A DNA stretch of 64,000 nt from contig JAJAGP010000556.1 of the NCBI GenBank assembly GCA_025084515.1, positions 124,001 through 188,000 on the forward strand, written 5' to 3'. The translations under genes and the position numbers were made by a program. The stretch is from Ancistrus triradiatus. Its lineage: Eukaryota > Chordata > Actinopteri > Siluriformes > Loricariidae. The number at the start of each line of letters is the position of its first letter. Position 1 is the first letter of the stretch. Of the stretch, positions 45,641 to 56,173 are shown in pieces. Under the pieces are notes generated by a model, which was given only the letters and a program-made list of their open reading frames with translations, was not told the DNA's origin and did not search any database.

Positions 45641-46033
45641 CTCACCAACCTTTACAGACAACTAGCGCACTCCTGGTCCCGGATTCATTCAGCAGACTTC
45701 TAGATGATGACGTGGGCATTTCCCTCACTACAGCGTTCAGCTGCAGTGTGTTTTGCACAGTTGCTTCCTGACAGTTGGCAGTGCTTATGGTGATGGCTTG
45801 TGTATAGCTGCTCGGCCAAGGAAATCCAATCCAAGATGCTTCTCATTTCTAAGCTTCTAATTCTTGTCTTGCTGTTGCTTCCAAAGGCAAGTGTGCAAGA
45901 TTTGAGTGCAGACTTTTCTGATCCTGTACTTGTGCAGAATGCGAACTTGTGCGACATTTCTGTTTGTAGTTGTTTTCCATTTTTAGTGAACTGACCTCTT
46001 AGAAAGGTGAGAAAGGTCACCAAGCTTTTCAGG

Positions 46034-47440
46034 GTGAACACAAAATGCAGTTTTTAAATGAAGGTGTTTATTATTAAGGGAGAAAAAAAATCCAAACCTG
46101 CATGCGCCTGTGTGAAAAAGTGATTGCCCCCTAACCTAATAACTGGTTGGGCCACCCTTAGCAGCAACCAAGCGTTTGCGATAACTTCCAATGAGTCTCT
46201 TACAGCGTTGTGGAGGAATTTTGGCCACTCATCTTTGCAGAATTGTTGTAATTCAGCCACACTGGAGGGTTCTTGAGCATGAACGGTCTTTGTAAGGTCA
46301 TGTCACAGCATCTCAATAGGATTCAGGTCAGGACTTTGACTAGGCCACTCCAAAGTCTTCATTTTGTTTTCTTCAGCCATTCAGAGGTGGACTTGCTGGT
46401 GTGTTTTGGATCATTGTCCTGCTGCAGAACTAAAGTTCGTTTCAGATTGAGGTCACGAACAGATGGCCGGACATTCTGCTTCAGGATTTTTGTTAGACAG
46501 CAGAATTCATAATTCCATTTATCACAGCAAGTCTTCCAGGTCCTGAAGCAGCAGAACAGCCCCAGACCATCACACTACCACCCCCATATGTTACTGCTGC
46601 TATAATGTTCTTTTTCTGAAATGCTGTGTTACTTTTACACCAGATGTAATGGGACACACACCTTCCAAAGAGTTCAACTTTTGTCTCGTCAGTCCACAGA
46701 ATGCACAGAACTGAGACGAGCTTTAATGTTCTTTTTGCTCAGCAGTGGTTTTGGTCTTGGAACTCTGCCATGAAGGCCAGTTTTGCCCAGTCTCTTTCTT
46801 ATGGTAGAGGCATGAGCACTGACCTTAACTAAGCCAAGTGAGACCTGCAATTCTTTGGATGTTGTTGTGGGGTCTTTTGTGACCTCTTGGATGAGTCATT
46901 GCTGCGCTCTTGGGGTAATTTTGGTCGGCCGGCCACTCCTGGGAAGGTTCACCACTGTTCCATGTCTTCTCCATTTGTGGATAATGGCTCTCACTGTGGT
47001 TCGCTGGAGTCCCAAAGCTTTAGAAATGGCTTTATAACCCTTTCCAGACTGATAGATCTCAATGACTTTCTTTCTTAGTTGTTGCTGAATGTCTTTGGAT
47101 CTCGGCATGATGTGTAGCTTTTAAGGATCTTTGTGTACTTCACTTTGTCAGGCAGATCCTATTTAAGTGAAGTCCTGATTGAGAACAGGTGTGGCAATAA
47201 TCAGGACTGGGTGTGGCTAGAGACTGAACTCAGGTGTGATAAACCATAGTTAAGTTGTGTTTTAACATAGGGGCATTTGCTTTTTCACACAGGGCCATGT
47301 AGATTTGGATTTTTTTCTCCCTTAATAATATACACCTTCATTTAAAAACTGCATTTTGTGTTTACTTGTGTTGTCTTTGACTAATATTTAAATTGGTTTG
47401 ATGTTCTGAAACACTTAAGTGTGACACATGCAAAACAATA
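46034..47440 (-). mobile_element. Tc1-type transposon, decayed copy of a second subfamily
   Basis: The left arm CACAAAATGCAGTTTTTAAA (46039) and TGAAGGTG is inverted at the right as CACCTTCATTTAAAAACTGC and ATTTTGTG (to 47360). The element differs from the copies at 24336 and 56174. Similarity to the fish family I recall continues past the inverted arm to about 47440, so the outer right end may be truncated and the outer left end missing. The transposase lies on the minus strand. Confidence 0.8.
46100..47108 (-). pseudogene. Tc1-type transposase pseudogene (minus strand)
   Basis: Starts at ATG 47106-47108 and reads MPRSKDIQQQLRKKVIEIYQ, then ISKALGLQRTTVRAIIHKWR and LPRSGRPTKITPRAQQ: the paired-like helix-turn-helix and GRPR-like AT-hook linker (GRPTK here) of the family. 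The frame is closed by a stop at 46896. The rest is present only as decayed text down to about 46100, including a missing stretch near 46700 (the Ser/Thr-rich piece before ACTGAGACGAGC). Not functional. Confidence 0.8.
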
Positions 47441-49129
47441 CTGTCTGACTGGTAATGTCCCGGCAACATGAAGTTCGCTCAGCGTCCTGTTTTACCGAAT
47501 GTAATGTAGATGTTAAATGGCGCATACTTGTAATACATCTAAATACATCTAAAACAAACAGGTCCTGATTCTCACCAAAATAAGACCCCATGAGCTTTGT
47601 TAGCCCTGTCATGCTAAGCACCAAATTAAACGAGCCTGAAATTGTGTTTATGATCCCAGAAGCAAATTCCCAAGCCCTAAACCACAAAGACTCATCCATT
47701 CGCATTTCTCATCTCTCGCCCTGTACTGTTGCTCTGATGAGTTGCTGCTGAAACTTCTGATTCATCTTATGTTTAGGTTTCAACAATGATCATTTCCAGG
47801 ATGACACGAGACTCCTTAGAGGTACTCTTCCTCAGCTTTCACCATTTGTCTCGACAGCTGTAGTGTGCACGGGTTTTTTTGGGTGTTTTTTTTTTCTGAA
47901 ACTTGGCAAGATAGATGCCTCAGCATTTAATCTAAAACGGGATCTAGGTTGAGCTCAGCGCCAGCTCGAGGGACAGGATCATAAATCAGACATGAGCTCA
48001 CGAGCTTCTCAGTGGCTTACCTTTGTAATGAAAGTTCGCTTTTGGTAAACCTCGTATCAGACAACAGTGAAGAAAAGGATATGTCAGAGCATGGCTGCTG
48101 AAGAAAGGGGACTGTGCGTAACACAGAGAAAGAAAGAGAGTAGGAAACAAAGGAACAAAGCAAGACAGAGGAGCAAACGGAGTGATCTGGAACATGCCGT
48201 CTTGTTTTCCTGCGCAAGGGGAGAGTTTTCTTTCTGATCCCTTTATTATGCAGGAAAGTAAAATCAAGAGGCTTAACAAGAATTTAAGTACATTGACAAT
48301 GGTTTAAAAGAACAAAAGTATAATTTGGCATCAACCCACCAAAAGCCAAAAACCAAAAGTACAGCATTTGTGGGTTTAATCAGTATTTTAAAGGTTTTCA
48401 TGTCAGCTATTGTTTGATATCATGTTCTGCGTCCTGTCTTTATCACTCTGTGTTTTGTCCTCGTGTTTCGTCGTCTTAAACGCATACATTTAGTGCTATA
48501 TCAAATGCCCTGACTTCTTCATTATTGGGGAACGACAGGCTGGTGCTCCTGATTGAATATAACCACCAAACCTACTCCTATGGAGACTAATTGTTAGTTT
48601 TAAGTTCTTCGGCGAGCACACAGCTTGGGAGAAAGGGCAGGCATCAGCACTAGTACTGGACAACCAGCTGAAGAACATTCACAAGGATCTACTGCAACCG
48701 AGGAGGAAGTCAATATAATAGAAAAAGCAGAAAGTGTTCATAAATATCTAAACAATAGATCTTCTCCATCTATATTAAAGGGCAAATAATATAAACATGT
48801 AAAATAGGCAGGGAGAAAGTTTATAGGCTACAGTCTACTGAAACAAAAAACAACAACAGCGCAATTAAACATGGGTCTGACACAAAATCATAGTAATCAT
48901 GCCACTGTATAATTATGCCACAATGCTTTTAACATGGAAAATCCAACACACAATGTATAGTTAAAGCCATGAGAACACTGTTGCCAGGCAACCACCTCCT
49001 CTCCATTAGGCTCTAAGGTCACTCCTGACTAAAAACAACAGTTTAGTTAGCTAAAAGGTATCAGGCGTTTATCCATATCCACACAAAATAAAGGACAGAA
49101 ATATGATTCAAATATATAAGCATATACTT

Positions 49130-49620
49130 ACAACAGAACTCTGAGCTACTAAATATTATGTTGCCATTCGGTGCTAGCAGAATTGTATTACGCGAAAAAA
49201 AATGGAGCTATTGGAATATTTTATGTTACACTGCAAGTTATGCAAATATGTTTACGTTTCAAATCAGAGCCCATTGTAATATTCTTAGTTACAATTCGGA
49301 GGAATTATTCCTTCATAACTCTGAAGTGTCATAATGTTATTACATTATACTCAGAGCTATCGTAATATACTTACGTAAAACTGAGCTATCAACATATTAT
49401 GAAATTACACCCCAAATATTGTTACTTAACAAATCTGAGCTACCAGAATATTTGTAAGTCTACGTCATCATAATACATTTACGTAACAAGTTAGAGCTGT
49501 CCAGATATTCTTACGTTACAACTCTGAGATATCATAACATTCTTTCGAAATGGTGCTGAGCTACAAAATATTCTTAAATTACACTGTGCTGTCCAAATAT
49601 TCTTAATGAGCCTTCATAAT
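49130..49620. repeat. Decayed left edge of the TTACGTAA minisatellite
   Basis: Loose units of about 30-40 bp: GAGCTACTAAATATTATG, GAGCTATTGGAATATTTT, GAGCTATCGTAATATACTTA and similar. They are far less uniform than the core that follows. This is the expected picture of an array whose centre was homogenised and whose edge was left behind. Confidence 0.7.
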
Positions 49621-52600
49621 ATTCTAATGTAAAACTCTGAGCTATTGTAATATACTTACGTAAAACTCTGCTCTTTCGTAACAAACTTACGTAAAACTGT
49701 GAGTTGTTGTAATATACTTATGTAAAACTCTGCTCTATTGTAACATACTTACGTAAAACTTTGAGCTATAGTAATATACTTACGTAACCACTCAGAGCTA
49801 TTGTAATATACTTACGTAAAACTCTGCTCTTTCATAACATACTTACGTAATACTATGAGCTATTGCAATATACTTACGTAAAACTCTGCTCTTTCATAAC
49901 ATACTTACGTAATACTATGAGCTATTGTAATATACTTACGTAAAACTCTGCTCTTTCATAACAAACTTCCGTAAAACTTTGAATTATTGTAATATACTTA
50001 TGTAAAACTCTGCTCTATTGTAACATACTTACGTAAAACTTTGAGCTATAGTAATATTCTTACATAACCACTCAGAGCTATTGTAATATACTTACATAAA
50101 ACTCTGCTCTTTCGTAACATGCTTACATAAAACTTTGAGCTATAGTAATATACTTACGTAAAACTCTGCTCTTTCGTAACAAACTTATGTAAAACTCTGC
50201 TCTATTGTAACATACTTACGTAAAACTTTGAGTTATTGTAATATACTTTCGTAACCACTCAGAGCTATTGTGATATACTTACATAAAACTCTGCTCTTTC
50301 GTAACATGTTTACATAAAACTTTGAGCTATAGTAATATACTTACCTAAAACTCTGCTCTTTCGCAACAAACTTACGTAAAACTTTGAGCTATAGTAATAT
50401 TCTTATGTAACCACTCAGAGCTATTGTAATATACTTACGTAAAACTCTGCTCTTTCGTAACAAACTTACGTAAAACTTTGAATTATTGTAATATACTTAT
50501 GTAAAACTCTGCTCTATTGTAACATACTAACGTAAAACTTTGAGCTATAGTAGTATTCTTACGTAACCACTCAGAGCTATTGTAATATACTTACGTAACC
50601 ACTCAGAGCTATTGTGATATACTTACATAAAACTCTGCTCTTTCTTAACATACTTACGTAATACTTTGAGCTATTGTAATATACTTACGTAAAATTTTGA
50701 GCTATTGTAATATACTTACGTAAAACTCTGCTCTTTCGTAACATACTTACATAAAACTTTGAGCTATAGTAATATACTTACGTAACCACTCAGAGCTATT
50801 GTGATATACTTACATAAAACTCTGCTCTTTCGTAACATACTTACGTAATACTTTGAGCTATTGTAATATACTTACGTAAAACTCTGCTCTTGGGCGTAAC
50901 ATGCTTACATAAAACTTTTGAGGTCTCGTACTATACTTTTACGTAAAACTCTGCTCTTTTCGTAACAAACCTTCATAAACTTGAATTAGTTGTCATATAC
51001 TTATGTAAAACTCTGCTCTTTTTAACATACTAACGTAAAACTTTGAGCTAATAGTAAATAGTCTTACGTAACCACTCAGAGCATAGTAATAGTCTTACTA
51101 ACCACTCAGAGCTATGTAATATACTTACGTAACTCTGCTCTTTCGGGGTAACAACTTACGTCAACTTATTGAATGATTGTAATATACTTATGTAAACTCC
51201 TGTCTATGTAACATACACGTAACTTGAGCTAATAGGTAAATTCTTTACGTAACCACTACTCAGATCTTAATTGTAATATACTTACGTACCCTCAGAGGCT
51301 ATTGTGATATAACTTACATAAAACTCTGCTCTTTCTTAACATACTTACGTAATACTTTGAGCTATTGTAATATACTTACGTAAAATTTTGAGCTATTGTA
51401 ATATACTTACGTAAAACTCTGCTCTTTCGTAACATACTTACATAAAACTTTGAGCTATAGTAATATACTTACGTAACCACTCAGAGCTATTGTGATATAC
51501 TTACATAAAACTCTGCTCTTTCATAACATACTTACATAAAACTTTGAGCTATAGTAATATACTTACGTAAAACTCTGCTCTTTCGTAACAAACTTACGTA
51601 AAACTTTGAGCTATAGTAATATTCTTACGTAACCACTCAGAGCTATTGTAATATACTTACGTAAAACTCTGCTCTTTCGTAACAAACTTACGTAAAACTT
51701 TGAATTATTGTAATATACTTATGTAAAACTCTGCTCTGTTGTAACATACTTACGTAAAACTTTGAGCTATAGTAATATTCTTACGTAACCACTCAGAGCT
51801 ATAGTAATATATTTACGTAACCACTCAGAGCTATTGAGATATACTTACATAAAATTTTGAGCTATTGTAATATACTTACGTAAAACTCTGCTCTTTCGTA
51901 ACATACTTACATAAAACTTTGAGCTATAGTAATATACTTACGTAAAACTCTGCTCTTTCGTAACATACTTACATAAAACTTTGAGCTATAGTAATATACT
52001 TACGTAACCACTCAGAGCTATTGTGATATACTTACATAAAACTCTGCTCTTTCGTAACATACTTACGTAATACTTTGAGCTACTGTAATATACTTACGTA
52101 AAACTCTGCTCTTTCGTAACATACTTACGTAATACTTTGAGCTATTGTAATATACTTACGTAAAACTCTGCTCTTTCATAACATATTTACGTAATACTTT
52201 GAGCTATTGTAATATACTTACGTAAAACTCTGCTCTTTCGTAACAAACTTACGTAAAACTTTGAGCTATAGTAATATATTTACGTAACCACTCAGAGCTA
52301 TTGAGATATACTTACATAAAACTCTGCTCTTTCATAACATACTTATATAAAACTTTGAGCTCTAGTAATATACTTACGTAAAACTCTGCTCTATCGTAAC
52401 ATACTTACATAAAACTCAAAGCTGTTGTAACATACATAAAACTCAGAGTTATCATAATATACTGACGTAAAACTTTCAGCTTTTGTAATATACTTACGTA
52501 AATTTCTGCTCTTTCGTAACATACTTACATAAAACTTTGAGCTATAGTAATATACTTACGTAAAACTCTGCTCTTTCGTAACATACTTACATAAAACTTT

Positions 52601-52920
52601 GAGCTATAGTAATATACTTATGCAAACCAGAGCTATTGTAATATACTTACATAAAACTCAAAGCTGTTGTAACGTACATAAAACTCAGAGTTATCATAAT
52701 ATACTCACGTAAAACTTTCAGCTTTTGTAATATACTTATGTAAAACCCTGATCTATCATAACATACCTACGTAATACTTTGAGCTATTGTAATATTCTTA
52801 CGTAACCACTCAGAGCTATTGTAAGATACTTACGTAACCACTCAGAGCTATTGTGATATACTTACATAAAACTCTGCTCTTTCGTAACATACTTACGTAA
52901 TACTTTGAGCCATTGTTAAA
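49620..52920. repeat. 3.3-kb minisatellite rich in TTACGTAA palindromes
   Basis: Tandem units of about 30 bp in two alternating kinds, TTGAGCTATAGTAATATACT-TACGTAA and CTCTGCTCTTTCGTAACATA-CTTACGTAA, forming a dimer of about 62 bp, with a third variant containing CCACTCAGAGCTATTG. By hand count the perfect palindrome TTACGTAA occurs about 56 times. The array has longer-range repetition: 50641 onward recurs at 51332 (691 bp) for about 190 bp. A noisy section lies at about 50890-51330. The array stops at about 52920, roughly 50 bp before the last il1rapl1 exon. Confidence 0.93.
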
Positions 52921-52966
52921 TACTTGCCTAACTTTCGTCTCATCTTTCCCTTCCTTCCGTTGCCAG

Positions 52967-53685
52967 CGTACATCGAGGACGTGGCCCGCTGCGTGGACCA
53001 GAGCCGGAGACTCATCATCGTGATGACGCCGAGCTACGTGGTACGTCGCGGCTGGAGCATCTTTGAGTTGGAGACGCGCCTCCGCAGCATGCTGGCGAGC
53101 GGCGAGATCAAGGTCATCCTGATCGAATGTGCCGAGCTCCGCGGCACCATCAACTACCAGGAGGTCGAGGCGCTCAAGCATACCATCAAGCTGCTCACCG
53201 TCATCCGCTGGCCCGGGCCTGAGGCCAGCAAACTGGGAAGCAAGTTCTGGAAGCGACTGCGCTACGAGATGCCATTTAAGAGGAATGAGCACGCACTGTC
53301 CCGCGAGCTCTCGCACGAGCTCTCGCACGAGCAGGCGCTGGACACCGGCGAGCTGCAGAGCGTCTCGGCGCTGTCCATGGCGGCGGCCGCGACCACGGCT
53401 GTAGCCGCAGCACGCCCCGAAATCCGCTCCGCCTTCCGCAACAGCACCTGCCACGCCCAGCTCGGACAAAAACACTACTACCGCAGCTACGGGTACGACG
53501 TGCCACCACTGGCAACGCTGGGCACCCATCACACTTACTGCAACATCCCTATGAACCTGCTGAATGGCCAGAGAGTGCAGGGCAAAGCGCAGCGAGGTGA
53601 ACAGCAGCAGGAGGAGCAGCACGTCAATAATGCCATGCTGCCGCTGCTACCGCGCGAGACCAGCATCTCCAGCGTCATCTGGTGA
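52967..53685 (+). CDS. il1rapl1: il1rapl1 last coding exon: rest of TIR domain, tail and stop
   Basis: The exon completes the TIR domain and the cytoplasmic tail of about 130 residues, ending at TGA 53683-53685. TIR motifs include YIEDVARCVDQSRRLIIVMT, VVRRGWSIFELETRL, ALKHTIKLLTVIRW and box 3 KFWKRLRYEMPFKR. The tail contains QKHYYRSYGYDVPP, HHTYCNIPMNLLNGQR and the end LPLLPRETSISSVIW, which as I remember marks IL1RAPL1 and separates it from IL1RAPL2. The start is fixed by TTGCCAG (52960-52966) after a pyrimidine-rich tract and by frame with the preceding exon; the open frame upstream to 52924 is intron. The exon is GC-rich with many CpGs and strong GC third positions, unlike the AT-rich minisatellite ending about 50 bp upstream. 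A 12-bp tandem duplication (53305-53328) adds residues in the tail. In mammals the tail binds NCS-1. Confidence 0.96.
53305..53332 (+). repeat. il1rapl1: 12-bp tandem duplication in the coding exon
   Basis: GAGCTCTCGCAC occurs twice in a row and is followed by GAGC, encoding ELSHELSHE in the tail just after the TIR domain. It keeps frame. Confidence 0.9.
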
Positions 53686-54660
53686 CATCGACTGGTGCCA
53701 GAAAGAGACCCTTTTTTAAATCACTTCTTCTGGACCCGGCGTTGGCACCGTCCTCGCCGATGGAATCCACAGACGGTCTGCTGCTGTCCAGCTCGCGTCC
53801 CACACAGGGAGTCCTTTGGACCGAAATACGTTTTATACTCGTTGTAGTCTACCGAAACGAGAAGGTGTGGCGTTTCAGATCTGCACACACTCACATCCGC
53901 CCACATCCAGACGAACACACACCGACACTCAAGGAATACAGGGTCTTGTACATAAAGTTGAATTTCCTTTGTAGCATTTTTTGTAGTCTTTTGTTGGGTT
54001 TTGTTTACAACGCTTTGGGTTCCTTTTGCTCGTCTTTCCCATTCAAATTTTTATAGCAGACTTCATTTCGTTTCCGTATGACACAACCGAGAAGAGCTCT
54101 TTCAGACGTTGCGAGCGAATTTTGCATTTTTCTCTTGACTTTTGCGAGTAGTTTGCAAGCGTAGTTTAAAAACAATGTTTGTTTTCTTGCCCTCATGGGA
54201 TTTGTGGCATTGTGTTTTCCTTCGAGGAAGCACCATCGTTCTGTTCTGTTGTAGTCTTTTTTTTCTCTGGGTTGGTGGGTGAATATTAGGTATCTCTCAA
54301 GAGAGGACTCGTTAACAAAACTTGATTATGCAAAAAGTGTAGATGCCTGGGAGCTCATTTTCTTCCTGAACAAACGACCAAGCGGAAGACACCAGAGAGG
54401 AAGCAAAAAGCCTCACCACGATGATCAAGTGTCTTTGCTCTCCCTCTTTCTCTCTCTCTCTTTCACACAGTCTCTCTCTTTAGCTGATAAAATGAAATCA
54501 CTACTTTATATAAAGAATATAGAAAAACAACAGCCTTGCTGTTTAGCTTCAGAGTCAAAACGTTAAAAAAATGTATATTATTTTAAAAGAAAGAAGTATA
54601 TTTTTGTAAGAAATTTGCTCGGAAAAGACATAGTCTCATTTGATTTCACAAATAAGAGGC
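53686..54660 (+). other. il1rapl1: il1rapl1 3' untranslated region (end uncertain)
   Basis: Sequence after the stop codon, presumably transcribed. I see no canonical AATAAA between the stop and about 56150. Weak alternatives are CATAAA at 53951-53956, followed by a T/TG-rich stretch that would suit cleavage, and TATAAA near 54509. A CT microsatellite lies at 54438-54480. The stretch carries no recognised transposon until the fragment near 55190, which agrees with a 3' UTR kept free of repeats. The end given here is a guess. Confidence 0.4.
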
Positions 54661-55189
54661 GTAGAGTGACACCTTTGCATAATGTCGTACTTAAGTTAAA
54701 ATGGCAAAGAGGATAAAAGTATTTTTAATGATCCTGTCAGAGGGAAATTGTTCTTAGGACCCACGATGGCAGAGACATTTTTGAGTGTGCGTAACAGCTA
54801 GATATATATTCTGTTTATATTCAAAAATTCAACAGTGCTTTTCACAAAAGTGCTTTTCATCGTACCGTCTCGATTTTTCTTTACATTCAACGTTAACCTT
54901 CCGTTTACTGCCTTGTTGAGTTTGGAGTAACGCCACCAGAATCAATTTTTCATAGCCTTTTCATTCCTCGTATCACTTTCTGTCCTTGCCTTTGTTCCAT
55001 GAAGAAATCAAAATTCAGCCATCAGATTTCTGCTTGCCCCAGATCTTGATATGTTTGTCTGAAGTTTGCTTGTTTAGTTTTATGAAACTTTGGCGCAATG
55101 ACACTGAAATAGCTAACGATAGGTTCAGGTTTGCATTACTCACACTCCGATGCTGATGTGGTTTCTTACAATGTTTAAAAAACTCACTT

Positions 55190-55250
55190 TCTATACCTGC
55201 TTAATCCAGTTCAGGGTTGGGGACTAACTGGCAACTCATCCCTGGCAGAG
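55190..55250 (+). repeat. Dispersed repeat fragment (CTTAATCCAGTTCAGGGT family)
   Basis: CTATACCTGCTTAATCCAGT, TCAGGGTTGGGGACTAACTG and CATCCCTGGCAG. Compare 9240-9380. Confidence 0.5.
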
Positions 55251-55309
55251 TAACACCCACTTTAGTGTTAAATCACTTCGTCTATTTAGTGTAAACAGGC
55301 TTATTTTTA

Positions 55310-55560
55310 TGACTATTTGGCAAGCAGAGGGGTGCAGCTGTGCCCCTCTAAATTATTGGTGTGCCCCAGTATGACAAGTAGTCTCCCCTGCCTTAACCCT
55401 AACCTTAATGTCAGTAACCTGAAGCAAATCTTTCTGCTCTATCTGGGTTTTATGTGTCTTTTATTGTGGGGACCAGCAGAATGTCTCCACAAGGTAAAAC
55501 AATCTAATCTTCCTATCCTTGTGGGGACATTAGGTCCTGCTAATGATATATAAACTTTAT
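55310..55560 (-). repeat. Repeat related to the CCCCACAAGGATAG family
   Basis: CCTTGTGGGGACATTAGGTC at the right (55516) and TGTGGGGACCAGCAGAATGT, the reverse sense of motifs in 11640-13040. The intervening AACCCTAACCTTAATGTCAG is characteristic of the same family. Confidence 0.5.
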
Positions 55561-55689
55561 CGACACCCTCCCACTTATATACATATATAGTGGAAATAAT
55601 TCATATGTAAAAGGTGCAAAACAAAAACAATAATTGCTAAATTTATATTTTTTAAACATTATTTTAAAACTAAATATACAATATATAAA

Positions 55690-55712
55690 TATATATATAT
55701 ATATATATTTTT
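55690..55712 (+). repeat. (AT)n microsatellite followed by poly-T
   Basis: ATATATATATATATATAT and then a run of T. Confidence 0.8.
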
Positions 55713-56173
55713 TTTTTTTTAAATGTATGAATTAAATTATATAATATCAACACCTATATGTCAATTTACAGTTTTACACTCAGTTATACAGCACTGTGCA
55801 AAAGTCTTAGGCAACCATTAGATTTGTTGTTTTAGCAATGTTTCAAACTTGGGCTTGTCACTTCATAATAAAGTAACTCTTTTCAACTGATTGGTATTCC
55901 AGTCTTTGTGAGCTTTAGCTTTATTTTAGAATTTTCAAAAGGAGAACAGGGTGAAAAAGCGATTTCTTGGCTGCTACCCTTCCAAAAAGTATTCCTGATG
56001 AAGCTTTTTTGGACTGTAGAAGGGTCCACTTGGCATCCCAATGAAGTTGATCAAGTGTAAGGGGAGGTCACACTAAATATTGCCACTGTAACTTATGAAA
56101 GTTTTAGATTTTTAATATACATACAAATTTCCTGTATTTTCTGGTTGTACTCTAATAAAGCATCTGGGAAATA

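Larger units (their letters stand above)
43542..52966 (+). other. il1rapl1 intron between the two TIR exons
   Basis: Opens with GTAAGT and closes with TTGCCAG. It contains Tc1-type fossils (44150-44620, 45425-45640), a dispersed repeat (44865-45010), a decayed Tc1 element (46034-47440) and the TTACGTAA minisatellite (edge 49130-49620, core to about 52920). Between 47450 and 49130 I see no named feature. The final 50 bp before the exon are pyrimidine-rich and outside the array. Confidence 0.8.

Noticed and set aside
49620..52920. CRISPR-like pattern of repeats
   Set aside because: Units are contiguous and degenerate with no unique spacers, in an animal intron.
52816..53622. 268-codon open frame on the minus strand over the last il1rapl1 exon
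   Set aside because: It runs opposite a well-identified TIR exon and owes its length to GC-rich third positions. Its 3' part runs into the minisatellite, and it has no domain likeness.
53682..54056. 124-codon frame starting at the il1rapl1 stop codon
   Set aside because: It lies in the 3' UTR, overlaps the stop, and has no likeness to a protein.
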